Assembly (NCBI GenBank): GCA_900550195.1
Contig: URRB01000010.1
Location: 14,622-78,621 of the forward strand
Direction: 5' to 3'
DNA length: 64,000 nucleotides
Source: an uncultured Collinsella sp.
GTDB lineage: Bacteria > Actinomycetota > Coriobacteriia > Coriobacteriales > Coriobacteriaceae
Positions 16,571-25,982 of the stretch are shown here, in pieces; within the stretch, counting starts at the first letter, position 1; each line of letters opens with the position of its first letter. The position numbers and the translations under genes were made by a program. Under the pieces are notes generated by a model. The model had not been told where the DNA came from, ran no database searches, and was given only the letters and a program-made list of their open reading frames with translations.

Positions 16571-19500
16571 ATGGTCTCTCGTATCTACGTGGAGAAGAAA
16601 CCCGGGTTCGACGTCGAGGCTCAGCAGCTCAAGGGCGAGCTGACCGAAATTCTCGGCATCAAGGGCATCGAGGCCCTGAGGATCATCAACCGCTACGACG
16701 TCGAGGGCATCGACGAGGAGCTTTTCCGCTCCTGCGTGCCGACCGTCTTTAGCGAGCCCCAGGTCGATGTGACCTACGACGAACTCCCCGCAAGCGATGG
16801 CGCCGTCTTTGCCGTCGAGTTCCTGCCTGGCCAGTTTGACCAGCGCGCCGACTCCGCCAGCGAGTGCGTGCAGCTCATCAGCCAGGGTGAGCGCCCCGCC
16901 GTGCGCTCCGCCAAGGTCTATATGATCTCGGGCGCTCTGGACGAGGCCGCCATCGATGCCATCAAGCACTACGTGGTGAACCCCGTCGAGGCTCGCATCG
17001 CCTCGCTCGACCTGCCCGAGACGCTGTACATGGAGACCCCCGAGCCCCAGCCCGTCGAGGTGCTCGACGGCTTCCGCGAGCTCGACGAGGCCGGCCTTGC
17101 CGCCTTTATCGCCGATCGCGGCCTTGCCATGGACGAGGCAGACATCGCCTTCTGCCAGCAGTACTTCCGCGATGAGGACCGCGACCCCACCATCACCGAG
17201 ATCCGCGTAATCGACACCTATTGGTCCGACCACTGCCGCCACACCACTTTCGGCACCGTCCTGGACGACGTGACGATCGACGACGCCGTGGTGCAGCAGG
17301 CCTTCGACCGCTACATGGAGATGCGCCATGAGCTCGGTCGCGACGCCAAGCCCGTCTGCCTCATGGACATGGGCACCATCGGCGCCAAGTACCTTAAGAA
17401 GACCGGCGTCATGACCGATGTCGATGAGTCCGAGGAGATCAACGCCTGCACCGTCAAGGTGAAGGTCGATGTCGATGGCGAGGACCAGGACTGGCTATTC
17501 CTCTTTAAGAACGAGACCCACAACCACCCGACCGAGATCGAGCCCTTCGGCGGTGCCGCCACCTGCGTGGGCGGCGCTATCCGTGACCCGCTCTCGGGCC
17601 GCAGCTATGTGTACCAGGCCATGCGCGTCACCGGCGCCGGCGACCCCACCGTCCCGGTTTCCGAGACGCTCGAGGGCAAGCTGCCGCAGCGCAAGCTCGT
17701 GACTACTGCCGCCGCCGGCTACTCCAGCTACGGTAACCAGATCGGCCTTGCCACCGGTCAGGTCAACGAGCTCTATCACCCCGGCTACGTGGCCAAGCGC
17801 ATGGAGGTCGGCGCCGTCGTGGGCGCTACCCCGGCAAACCACGTGCGCCGCGAGTGCCCCGCCCCCACCGACAAGATCATCCTGCTGGGCGGCCGCACCG
17901 GCCGTGACGGCATCGGCGGTGCCACCGGCTCCTCCAAGACCCAGAACACCGAGTCCATCGAGACCTCGGGCGCCGAGGTCCAGAAGGGCAACGCCCCGGT
18001 CGAGCGCAAGCTGCAGCGCCTCTTCCGCCGCGGCGACGCCTGCCGCCTGATCAAGCGCTGCAACGACTTTGGCGCCGGCGGCGTCTCGGTCGCCGTGGGC
18101 GAGCTTGCCGACGGCCTGTATGTCGACCTGGACACCGTGACCAAGAAGTACGACGGCCTGGACGGCACCGAGCTCGCTATCTCTGAGTCCCAGGAGCGCA
18201 TGGCCTGCGCCGTCGCCGACGGTGACGTCGAGGAGTTCATGGGCTACGCCGCCGAGGAGAACCTGGAGGCGACCGTTATCGCCGAGGTTACCGCCGAGCC
18301 GCGCATGCGCATGGCCTGGAACGGCGTCGCCATCGTCGACCTGTCCCGCGAGTTCCTCAACTCCAACGGCGCACCCAAGCACCAGGTCGCCCACGTGTGC
18401 GCCCGTAGCGTGTGGCAGCCCAGCTGGGCCGGCACCACGCTCGGCGAGCGCATGACCTCGCTTGTCACCGATCTTAACGTCGCCTCCAACAAGGGCCTTT
18501 CCGAGCGCTTCGACTCCACCATCGGTGCCGCGACCGTGCTCATGCCCTTTGGTGGCAAGACGCAGCTCACTCCGAGCTCTGCCATGGTCGCCAAGTTCCC
18601 CGTGGACGGCGAGACCACCACGGCGAGCGCTATGGCATGGGGCTTCAACCCCTACCTGATGGAGGCCGACCAGTTTGCGGGCGCCTACCTGTCCGTGGTC
18701 GAGTCCATCGCCAAGCTCGTTGCCGCCGGCTTTGAGCACAAGCGCGCCTACCTCTCCTTCCAAGAGTACTTCGAGCGTCTGCGCACCGAGGCCGAGCGTT
18801 GGGGCAAGCCCATGGCAGCCGTCCTGGGCGCCCTTATGGCCCAGGTCGACCTGGGTGCCGGCGCCATCGGCGGTAAGGATTCCATGAGCGGCTCGTTTGA
18901 GGACGAAGCCGGCGAGCTCAACGTTCCGCCGACCCTGATCAGCTTCGCTGTCGCCGTGGGCCGCGCGGCGCGCGCCGTCTCCCCCGAGTTCAAGGGCCTG
19001 ACGCACCGCGTTGTCCGTATCGCCCCCGCCACCTATGGCGAGGACTACCGTCCCGATGCTCAGCAGCTTCTCGCCGCATTTGACGCCGTCGAGGCGCTCA
19101 CCGCCACCGGCGACGCCCTGGCCGTCTCCACGCCCGGCTACGGCTGCGGCGCCGAGAGCCTCTTTAAGATGTGCGTCGGTAACCAGATCGGCATCGAGCT
19201 TGGCGATGATGTAGACGTAGAGAGCCTCTTCACCCCGCTCTACGGCAGCTTTATCGTCGAGCTCGCCGAGGATGCCGAGCTGCCCGAGGTCGCCGACGGC
19301 GTTGTCGTCGAGCCCCTGGGCACCACCGTCGAGGGCTATGTCATCGACACCGGCTCCGAGGTCATCGAGCTCTCCGAGCTCCAGGAGGCCTGGGAGAGCG
19401 GCATCGAGGGCGTCTTTGCCTACCGCAGCGCCGACGAGACCCCCGAGGTCGAGACCATCGACTTCCGTGCCAAGGACATCCACGTGTACAGCGGCGCCAA

Positions 19501-20317
19501 GATCGCCCGTCCGCGCGTGATCATCCCCGTGTTCCCCGGCAACAACTGTGAGTACGACAGCGCACGTGCCTTCCGCGCAGCCGGTGCCGAAGCCGACACC
19601 TTCGTGATCAACAACCTCACGCCCGAGGCCGTCGCCGAGAGCACCCACGAGCTTGCCCGCCGCATCCGTGCAAGCCAGATCGTCATGATCCCCGGCGGCT
19701 TCTCGGGCGGCGACGAGCCCGACGGCTCTGCCAAGTTCATCACGGCGTTCTTCCGCGCTCCCGAGGTCACCGAGGCAGTTCGCGACCTGCTCAAGGCCCG
19801 CGACGGCCTGATGCTAGGCATCTGCAACGGCTTCCAGGCCCTGGTCAAGCTCGGTCTGGTGCCCTATGGCGACATCGTCGACGCCACGCCCGATGCGCCC
19901 ACGCTTACGTTCAACACCATCGGTCGCCATCAGAGCCGTCTGGTGCGCACCCGCATCTCGTCCAACCTGTCCCCGTGGCTGTCGCAGTGCAGCCTGGACG
20001 ACCCCTACACCGTCGCCATCAGCCACGGCGAGGGCCGCTTTGTCGCCAATGACGAAGTGCTCACCCAGCTGATCGCCAACGGCCAGGTCGCCACGCAGTA
20101 CGTGGGCGAGAACGGCAAGCCCAGCATGGATCTCTCCGTCAACCCCAACGGCTCCGCACTCGCCATCGAGGGCATCACGAGCCCCGACGGCCGCGTCCTG
20201 GGCAAGATGGGCCATGCCGAGCGTCGCGGCGACAACCTGTACCGCAACGTGCCCGAGCATGTCCCCGGCGATAAGTTCATGCCGATCTTTGAGAGCGGCG
20301 TGGCCTACTTCGCTTAA
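16571..20317 (+). CDS. purL: Phosphoribosylformylglycinamidine synthase, large single-chain type
   Basis: Makes FGAM from FGAR, glutamine and ATP in purine synthesis. The 1248 residues combine an N-terminal PurS-like part, two AIRS-type ATP-binding halves (DTYWSDHCRHTTF, NETHNHPTEIEPFGGAATCVGG) and a C-terminal glutamine amidotransferase. The amidotransferase has PVFPGNNCEYD, nucleophile Cys1085 in LGICNGFQ and the His in SHGEGRF. The fused architecture matches the long FGAM synthase of clostridia and coriobacteria. The ATG at 16571 (MVSRIYVEKKPG) is preferred over upstream in-frame codons because AGGAAGGCAGG precedes it. No other pur genes are adjacent, and a strong terminator follows. Confidence 0.95.
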   Translation: MVSRIYVEKKPGFDVEAQQLKGELTEILGIKGIEALRIINRYDVEGIDEELFRSCVPTVFSEPQVDVTYDELPASDGAVFAVEFLPGQFDQRADSASECVQLISQGERPAVRSAKVYMISGALDEAAIDAIKHYVVNPVEARIASLDLPETLYMETPEPQPVEVLDGFRELDEAGLAAFIADRGLAMDEADIAFCQQYFRDEDRDPTITEIRVIDTYWSDHCRHTTFGTVLDDVTIDDAVVQQAFDRYMEMRHELGRDAKPVCLMDMGTIGAKYLKKTGVMTDVDESEEINACTVKVKVDVDGEDQDWLFLFKNETHNHPTEIEPFGGAATCVGGAIRDPLSGRSYVYQAMRVTGAGDPTVPVSETLEGKLPQRKLVTTAAAGYSSYGNQIGLATGQVNELYHPGYVAKRMEVGAVVGATPANHVRRECPAPTDKIILLGGRTGRDGIGGATGSSKTQNTESIETSGAEVQKGNAPVERKLQRLFRRGDACRLIKRCNDFGAGGVSVAVGELADGLYVDLDTVTKKYDGLDGTELAISESQERMACAVADGDVEEFMGYAAEENLEATVIAEVTAEPRMRMAWNGVAIVDLSREFLNSNGAPKHQVAHVCARSVWQPSWAGTTLGERMTSLVTDLNVASNKGLSERFDSTIGAATVLMPFGGKTQLTPSSAMVAKFPVDGETTTASAMAWGFNPYLMEADQFAGAYLSVVESIAKLVAAGFEHKRAYLSFQEYFERLRTEAERWGKPMAAVLGALMAQVDLGAGAIGGKDSMSGSFEDEAGELNVPPTLISFAVAVGRAARAVSPEFKGLTHRVVRIAPATYGEDYRPDAQQLLAAFDAVEALTATGDALAVSTPGYGCGAESLFKMCVGNQIGIELGDDVDVESLFTPLYGSFIVELAEDAELPEVADGVVVEPLGTTVEGYVIDTGSEVIELSELQEAWESGIEGVFAYRSADETPEVETIDFRAKDIHVYSGAKIARPRVIIPVFPGNNCEYDSARAFRAAGAEADTFVINNLTPEAVAESTHELARRIRASQIVMIPGGFSGGDEPDGSAKFITAFFRAPEVTEAVRDLLKARDGLMLGICNGFQALVKLGLVPYGDIVDATPDAPTLTFNTIGRHQSRLVRTRISSNLSPWLSQCSLDDPYTVAISHGEGRFVANDEVLTQLIANGQVATQYVGENGKPSMDLSVNPNGSALAIEGITSPDGRVLGKMGHAERRGDNLYRNVPEHVPGDKFMPIFESGVAYFA

Positions 20318-20354
20318 ACCTTTCCCATCAGGTACAATCCCTTCGGGTAACAAC

Positions 20355-20391
20355 ACCCGCCACCGACACATCCGGTGGCGGGTTCTTTTTT
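20355..20391 (+). terminator. Rho-independent terminator of purL
   Basis: ACCCGCCACCG pairs with CGGTGGCGGGT around a seven-base loop, followed by TTCTTTTTT, about 40 bases after the purL stop. Confidence 0.93.
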
Positions 20392-20416
20392 ACTTCGCGC
20401 ATGTAGGAAGGACATC

Positions 20417-21352
20417 ATGGAAAGCCGCAAGCCGTATCTCGCCACCCTGCCCGGACTCATCCTGGGCTGTCTTGTTTGCTGTGCACTCTGGGGATCGGCC
20501 TTTCCCTGCATCAAGATCGGCTACGCACTCTTTAGCATCCCAGCGCACGATAGCGCTTCGCAGCTGCTCTTTGCAGGTTTACGCTTTACGCTTGCCGGCG
20601 CCCTGGTTATCGTTGGGATGAGCGCGGCCCAACGCCGCCCCCTCATACCGCAAGCGCGCGACATCAAGCCCATCTTTGTCTTGTCGCTCTTCCAGACTAT
20701 CGGGCAGTACTTCTTTTTCTATCTGGGCCTCTCGCGCGCCAGCGCCATGTCGAGCTCCATCATCGAGGCCAGCGCCAACTTCCTCGCAATCCTCTTTGCC
20801 GCCCTGGCATTTCACACCGAGAAGCTCAATACGGCCAAGGTGCTTGGCTGTGCGCTGGGCTTTGCCGGCGTCGCGCTCGTCAACCTTTCGGGCGCGGACG
20901 GCACCTTTGGCTTTACGCTCGACGGCGAGGGCTTTATCTTGGCTTCCACTGTTGCAGGCGCCCTATCGACCTGCCTGATCGGCATCTTCTCGCGCGAGCA
21001 CGACGGCGTCTTGCTTGCCGGGTGGCAGTTTTTAGTCGGTGGCGTGGTCCTTACCGCCATCGGGTTTTTGATGGGCGGCACGTTGTCCCCCACCGAAATC
21101 GCCCCCGCCATCGCGCTCATCATTTATATGGCACTCATTTCCGCCGTCGCGTACTCGCTGTGGTCGCGCCTGCTTGCCGTCAACCCCGTCAGCCGCGTCT
21201 CGGTCTTTGGGTTTATGAACCCCGTCTTTGGTGTGGTGCTGAGCGCGCTGCTGCTCGGCGAGGGCGCTGGCACGAGCCCCGTTACCGTCATCGTTGCCCT
21301 GCTGTTGGTCTGCGGCGGCATCATCATCGTCAACAAACCCAAAAAAGCCTAG
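20417..21352 (+). CDS. EamA/DMT-family transporter
   Basis: Membrane exporter-type protein of 311 residues, with ten hydrophobic segments arranged as two EamA repeats. Landmarks are CALWGSAFPCIKIGY in the first helix, ASAMSSSIIEASANFLAILFAAL mid-protein, and FGFMNPVFGVVLSALLLGE in the second repeat. The family moves amino acids, metabolites or drugs; the substrate cannot be told from sequence. AGGAAGG sits six bases before the ATG at 20417. A single-gene unit between the purL terminator and the bidirectional terminator at 21500. Confidence 0.9.
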   Translation: MESRKPYLATLPGLILGCLVCCALWGSAFPCIKIGYALFSIPAHDSASQLLFAGLRFTLAGALVIVGMSAAQRRPLIPQARDIKPIFVLSLFQTIGQYFFFYLGLSRASAMSSSIIEASANFLAILFAALAFHTEKLNTAKVLGCALGFAGVALVNLSGADGTFGFTLDGEGFILASTVAGALSTCLIGIFSREHDGVLLAGWQFLVGGVVLTAIGFLMGGTLSPTEIAPAIALIIYMALISAVAYSLWSRLLAVNPVSRVSVFGFMNPVFGVVLSALLLGEGAGTSPVTVIVALLLVCGGIIIVNKPKKA

Positions 21353-21499
21353 CGAGTTCACCTTTTTAGAGAGGATGTTCGCAAACTTTAGCTTAATGGA
21401 GCACACTGGTTCTCGTTGATTTCGTACCGAGTCGCGGCTGCAGACGCCCGTCTTGCCGCACCGCGCCTGGGCATTATGGCCGGTGGCCCCCACAAACGC

Positions 21500-21543
21500 A
21501 AAAAGGGGCGCACGACCATCGCAACGGTCGTGCGCCCCTTTTT
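21500..21543. terminator. Bidirectional terminator
   Basis: AAAAGGGGCGCACGACC (21501-21517) pairs perfectly with its complement at 21526-21542. A and T runs on both sides serve the converging EamA and GGDEF genes. Confidence 0.95.
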
Positions 21544-22686
21544 CTAGCGAACCTTGATGCCGGATTTCTTTTTGGCATCCTTGATGCGATAGAGCTCCGC
21601 ATCGGCAGCGCGCAGAAGCTCTTGCCACGTGTTGATCCCATCGCCGTAGCGCGCGTAGCCGATAGACATTCGAAGCGAGTAGGGTGTCTCGGCGCGCGAG
21701 AGCTCGTTATTGATCGCCGAACACAGGCGGATAATGTCGTGCTCCGTCACCCCCTTCTGCAGTACGACGAACTCATCACCGCCATAGCGCGCAATAAAGC
21801 CGCCGGACGGCGAACAGACGTCCTTGAGTACTGCGGAAACAACCTGAAGAGCATGGTCGCCCTCCACATGTCCATACTGATCGTTAATCTGCTTAAAGCC
21901 GTCGGCGTCCATCATGAGCAGATACACATCTTCGGCCTGATCCACATTTGAGAAGAGCGACAGCATATAGGTCTCAAAACGGTTGCGATTGTTGAGGCCA
22001 GTCAACGGGTCGGTCGAGATGAGCTGCTCCTGGCAGATGATATAGAGCAGCAACATGCTAATCATTATGCCGACACAAAGGCCAGGCACCGAGTATACGA
22101 TCTGAAAGGTACCGCCCACCAGGGCCGGAATGGCGAAAAATGCCAAGGTTCGATAGACAGCCTTCGTCTGCAGGCTCTCGACCCTGCGAGATTGCACAAA
22201 CGCATGCAGGGACGTATGTATAACGTAACAGTAGCTGACAATGGGCTGGATCATATAGGCAAAGCCGCGACGATACACGCCCTGCGAATCGATATAGAAC
22301 AGGGCGTGCGTCCAGTAACTGGTAAAAGCCAGCACGACCACCAGAGCCGTAGGCAACGTTACAAGCACCACCCTATAGCGCGAGGTCACAAGGTGAGAGC
22401 CTTGCATCGTCTCGGAATAGATAAACCAAATGAGACACGCGATGGCGAAGAGCGAAAACGAAACCGCGTTGGAAATCCAGTTGGCTGCAATGCCCAACGT
22501 GCCGTCCGCACCATCCGAAAGCGTCCAGATCATATCGAAGAAAATGTAGGCAGCAGACGTGTAGCCCAGCATGCTAAACAAAAGCTGCTGGGTGCTCGAG
22601 AACAGGGAGCGACGGCTTCGTACGGCAAGCCCGATAAGAACAATCATGCATAGCAGGAATATCTCAATCTTGAGTGCCTTAACCAC
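21544..22686 (-). CDS. Membrane diguanylate cyclase (GGDEF)
   Basis: Predicted to make cyclic di-GMP from two GTP. The N-terminal 210 residues hold about six hydrophobic segments, a membrane sensor of unassigned type. The C-terminal GGDEF domain has TDPLTGLNNRNRF, MDADGFKQINDQYGH and an intact active-site motif RYGGDEFVVL. GTG at 22686 is chosen as start because GGGAGG lies seven bases upstream; a TTG at 22704 would overlap that site. No EAL or PilZ protein is nearby, so the output is unknown. Confidence 0.92.
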   Translation of the reverse strand: MVKALKIEIFLLCMIVLIGLAVRSRRSLFSSTQQLLFSMLGYTSAAYIFFDMIWTLSDGADGTLGIAANWISNAVSFSLFAIACLIWFIYSETMQGSHLVTSRYRVVLVTLPTALVVVLAFTSYWTHALFYIDSQGVYRRGFAYMIQPIVSYCYVIHTSLHAFVQSRRVESLQTKAVYRTLAFFAIPALVGGTFQIVYSVPGLCVGIMISMLLLYIICQEQLISTDPLTGLNNRNRFETYMLSLFSNVDQAEDVYLLMMDADGFKQINDQYGHVEGDHALQVVSAVLKDVCSPSGGFIARYGGDEFVVLQKGVTEHDIIRLCSAINNELSRAETPYSLRMSIGYARYGDGINTWQELLRAADAELYRIKDAKKKSGIKVR

Positions 22687-22785
22687 TAGACGCCCTCCCT
22701 TCAATATCCAAGTGGTCAGAATCGCCCGATTCGTGTCTGGGCAATAAACGCCCCTTTCTCCGCAGGGGTAAGGGGAATAATAGCA

Positions 22786-22829
22786 GAGCGCCCGAACGTC
22801 ACTGCAAGACAGCTCTCGTTCGGGCGCTC
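22786..22829 (-). terminator. Hairpin downstream of kdgT
   Basis: Thirteen-base perfect arms (22786-22798 and 22817-22829) enclose an 18-base loop, 46 bases after the kdgT stop on the minus strand. The T-run is interrupted (TGCTATTATT). Confidence 0.7.
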
Positions 22830-22874
22830 AAACGGCGCGAGTTGCACGCCGGAATCATTGATGGGTATCGATTG

Positions 22875-23897
22875 CTACTCGCCATCGATGTCGGTCGCGA
22901 CAGCCTCTTCGATGGCCTCGACACCGGCAGGCGACAGGTCTTCCTTGCCCTGGCAGAACTTCTTATCGACCCAGCCGGTCAGAATCGGGGCCATGATTGC
23001 CGTGATGATGACGGCAGTGGCGATCTGCGCATACGCGGTGGGCGCAAGCTCGGCATAGCGCGGAGCGACCTCGGCGAGGGCGACCGGCGTGGTCATGGCC
23101 GTGCCGGCAATGGTGGAACATGCCACAGCCGCCTTACCATTGCCGCCACACAGGCGCTCGAAGGCAAAGGTAATGGGACCGACGATAAAGAGCGTGATGA
23201 GGCCCAGCAGGATGCCCGAAATGCCACCGGCGATGAAGCTCGAAAGGCTCATGGACGCACCGAGCTGAAAACCAATTACAGCGATCGCGGGATTGGCGCC
23301 GGGAACCAACAGGTTCTTGATAAACGGGAACAAGTTGCCCAGGACCATGCCGATAACAAGCGGCAGGATGGATCCGATGATGGTGCCGACGGGGATGTTG
23401 GCGAGACCCGAAACACCAAGGATGATCATCGTGACGGCGGGGCCGGCCGTAAAGAACAGGATACCGACAGCGCCCTGCTCGGACTCGTCGCCGAACTCGC
23501 CCATGATACCCGTGTAGAGCGCCATGTTGCAAAACGTAATGCCGCCGATGATTGAGACCGAGCTCAGGCCCAAAAGGTTGTCGTTAAAGAAATACGCAAC
23601 GCCCAGGCCCAGCGCGGCTGCCACCACAAGCTTAGGAATCAGCACGACGATGCCGGTCTTGATGGCACCCGGTGTGGACTTAAAGCTGATGCCGGCGCCC
23701 ACAAACAGCAAGATCGCGGCAACGATGGTGTTGGAGCCGCCGCGGCAGGCTGCCGTAAAGAAGCCGCCGATCTCAAAGACCTGTGGGCAGAAGGTATTGA
23801 GCAAAAGGCCGACGATCATCGGGTAGATCATGATGTCACCCGGGGTGCGCGGTACCTTGAATTTCTTTTGCTCGTTGGCGGTCGCTCCCTGTGCCAT
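22875..23897 (-). CDS. kdgT: 2-keto-3-deoxygluconate permease family transporter
   Basis: 340-residue membrane protein with about ten hydrophobic segments. The opening KKFKVPRTPGDIMIYPMIVGLLLNTF-type region, GAGISFKSTPGAIKTG, and AACSTIAGTAMTTPVALA-like stretch fit KdgT permeases, which import 2-keto-3-deoxygluconate by proton symport. The ATG at 23897 follows AAGGGGG; the frame runs further to 23927. No kdgK/kdgA or pectin genes are adjacent, so a related sugar acid could be the substrate. Confidence 0.88.
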   Translation of the reverse strand: MAQGATANEQKKFKVPRTPGDIMIYPMIVGLLLNTFCPQVFEIGGFFTAACRGGSNTIVAAILLFVGAGISFKSTPGAIKTGIVVLIPKLVVAAALGLGVAYFFNDNLLGLSSVSIIGGITFCNMALYTGIMGEFGDESEQGAVGILFFTAGPAVTMIILGVSGLANIPVGTIIGSILPLVIGMVLGNLFPFIKNLLVPGANPAIAVIGFQLGASMSLSSFIAGGISGILLGLITLFIVGPITFAFERLCGGNGKAAVACSTIAGTAMTTPVALAEVAPRYAELAPTAYAQIATAVIITAIMAPILTGWVDKKFCQGKEDLSPAGVEAIEEAVATDIDGE

Positions 23898-24037
23898 GAA
23901 ACCCCCTTTTCCGCTGACGCAGAACAAAAGCCCACGTCACGCTTTGCTACAGTAAAGTTTGACCATGGTACCAGAAGAAGCAGACCGCCTCGGTGAGAAA
24001 TTGGATTCGTTGGCCGGAATGAAAACGCGTCCTGCTC

Positions 24038-24361
24038 TTATACGAGGCTCAAAACGATATAGAGCACGATGCCCGAAACACAGCACCATAGCATCGACTT
24101 TGTCTTGATTGCCACCGCCACGACGCCGGTGGCCGCAATCCAGGGAACCAAGGCAGGCCAGAGTCCCGCGTCGAACGCGCCGGGGTTCACCAAGTCGTTG
24201 GCGACCAGCGCGGCAAAGGCAGCGGGCGGGATATAGCCCAGGGCCTCGGTAATGCGGGGCGACAGGGTCCGCCCGCGCAAGGCGAACGCCGGCGCGATGC
24301 GAAAGAACGCGATAGCAGCCCACGACGACAGCCACAGAACCAAGAACTCGTTAGCGGGCAT
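24038..24361 (-). CDS. azlD: AzlD-family branched-chain amino acid exporter subunit
   Basis: Small 107-residue membrane protein starting MPANEFLVLWLSSWAAIAF. It has about four hydrophobic segments and the motif LGYIPPAAFAALVAND typical of AzlD. The start at 24361 overlaps the azlC stop by 11 bases. AzlC and AzlD together form an exporter of branched-chain amino acids or their analogues. The longer frame upstream to 24595 is out-of-frame sequence inside azlC. Confidence 0.9.
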   Translation of the reverse strand: MPANEFLVLWLSSWAAIAFFRIAPAFALRGRTLSPRITEALGYIPPAAFAALVANDLVNPGAFDAGLWPALVPWIAATGVVAVAIKTKSMLWCCVSGIVLYIVLSLV

Positions 24362-25043
24362 CGCGGGCACCTCTTCCGTCAAATACAGCATCGCACGCCA
24401 GCGCAATGGCAATGCCGACCACGACGCTTGCCGGCACGGCAATATTCGCGAGGCCCAAGAACTTGCATACGGCGACGGACACCGCGCCCGAAACCGCCGC
24501 GACAACGTTACCGCGCGACAGCCGCTGCGAAAAGAGCAGGCAGATAAAGAGCGAGGTGCAGACAAAGGCTGCAATGGCGGTGGGAACATCGACAACGGCG
24601 CCGACGATGGCGCCCATCGTACACGAAACGCCCCATGTTGCGATGAGGATCACGTTGAGCACAAAGGACTCGCGCGGGCCCCAATCCTCCCCTTCAACCA
24701 ACTTGGCAAGCGAGATGCCATATGCCTCCTCGGTAAGTGTCGCGGCAACAGCCAGCGTCTGACGCTTCGAGGCACCCCTCAGATGCGGTGCGATCGATGC
24801 CGAGTAAAGCGCAAAACGCGAGGAGATGGCGGCAACGCTCGCGACGATCGATGCTGCAGGCACACCCGCCAGCCACAGGTTGCAGATCATAAACTGGCCG
24901 CTGCCCGTCACAAACGTACTGCTTAGAGCAAAGACCATCCAGGGCTCCATTCCCGTCTGCCCCATGATCATTCCGCACGGCGCGCCTATTGCAACATAGG
25001 TAAGCATCACCGGCCAGACGGTTCTAACGATTTTGAGCACCAT
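24351..25043 (-). CDS. azlC: AzlC-family branched-chain amino acid exporter
   Basis: 230-residue membrane protein. The N-terminal YVAIGAPCGMIMGQTGM, then SSTFVTGSGQFMICNLW and LTEEAYGISLAKL, are AzlC signatures. ATG at 25043 (MVLKIVRTVW) has AGGATGAG upstream; an in-frame ATG at 25112 lacks a ribosome site. Works with AzlD, translated from the overlapping gene. Together with the LIV importer at the left edge, the window encodes both import and export of branched-chain amino acids. Confidence 0.92.
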   Translation of the reverse strand: MVLKIVRTVWPVMLTYVAIGAPCGMIMGQTGMEPWMVFALSSTFVTGSGQFMICNLWLAGVPAASIVASVAAISSRFALYSASIAPHLRGASKRQTLAVAATLTEEAYGISLAKLVEGEDWGPRESFVLNVILIATWGVSCTMGAIVGAVVDVPTAIAAFVCTSLFICLLFSQRLSRGNVVAAVSGAVSVAVCKFLGLANIAVPASVVVGIAIALACDAVFDGRGARDAR

Positions 25044-25169
25044 ACGTTTCTCATCCTGACAAGGTCTCCGAGCCGCATGTAGCGACACGGCAGAATCATC
25101 ATCCGGCAGCAACCGAGTTCACCTACAATTGCCACCGGATCGAAAGACACAACTTTTTAGGAAGTCATT

Positions 25170-25982
25170 ATGACAGCTATCGATCGAGACCGGGCGCGCG
25201 CGGCCTTCAAAAGCTACACCGATGCCTACGACGCCACCAACCCACGCATCGCGCTCAAAATCGAGCATACGTACCACGTGGCCGAGGCATGCGATGCCGT
25301 AGCGCGCGAGCAGGGCTGGTCGTCAGAAGATATTGACCTGGCATGGCTTTGCGGCCTGCTACACGATATGGGCCGCTTTGAGCAGCTGAGACGCTGGGAC
25401 ACCTTTAAGGACGCCGAGAGCATGAGCCATGCGGCGCTGGGCATCGAGGTCCTCTTTGGCGAGAATCCCGCCGATGCACCCGCCGTAACGAGCATCCGCG
25501 ACTTTATCGATGACCCGGCAGAAGATGAGCTCATCCGAGCGAGCATTGCCTATCACAGCGATTTCCGTCTACCCGCGCAGCTCGACGTGCGCACGCGAAG
25601 CTTCTGCGATATCGTGCGCGATGGTGACAAGATCGACATTATGCGCACCATCGCCGACAGCACCGTCGACACCATCCTCAAGGTGGACGAGAAGACGTTT
25701 CTCGGCAGCCGTTTCTCGTCGCCGATACTTGCCGCCTTTGACGAGCACCGCTGCGTCGCACGCGATGAACGCAACGAGCCCGCCGACTTCTTGGTGGGAC
25801 TCATCTGCTTTATGTTTGAGCTCGTCTATCCAGCAAGCCGCGCGCTGGCGCGCGAACAGGGCGATATCCACCGCCTGCTCGACGCGCCCTTTGGCATCAC
25901 GCGGCCCTTTACCGACCCCGCCACGCAGGCAACCTGGAGCCGCCTAAAGGACGAGATGCGCGACTGGCTGGCGCGCGCCTAG
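25170..25982 (+). CDS. HD-domain phosphohydrolase
   Basis: 270 residues. The HD metal site is H31? to HD: IEHTYHVAEACDAVA supplies the first His, LLHDMGRFEQL the HD pair, and SIAYHSDF with DGDKIDIMRTI the later ligands. Such proteins hydrolyse phosphate esters of nucleotides or second messengers; the substrate is unknown. The closest general type is the HDIG/HD family used in nucleotide turnover. It converges on etfA, and the two stop ends overlap by four bases. Confidence 0.88.
   Translation: MTAIDRDRARAAFKSYTDAYDATNPRIALKIEHTYHVAEACDAVAREQGWSSEDIDLAWLCGLLHDMGRFEQLRRWDTFKDAESMSHAALGIEVLFGENPADAPAVTSIRDFIDDPAEDELIRASIAYHSDFRLPAQLDVRTRSFCDIVRDGDKIDIMRTIADSTVDTILKVDEKTFLGSRFSSPILAAFDEHRCVARDERNEPADFLVGLICFMFELVYPASRALAREQGDIHRLLDAPFGITRPFTDPATQATWSRLKDEMRDWLARA

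Noticed and set aside
17495..19648. 717-codon minus-strand frame within purL
   Set aside because: Antisense to catalytic parts of PurL and rich in Gly, Val, Asp and His; no start signal or family motif.
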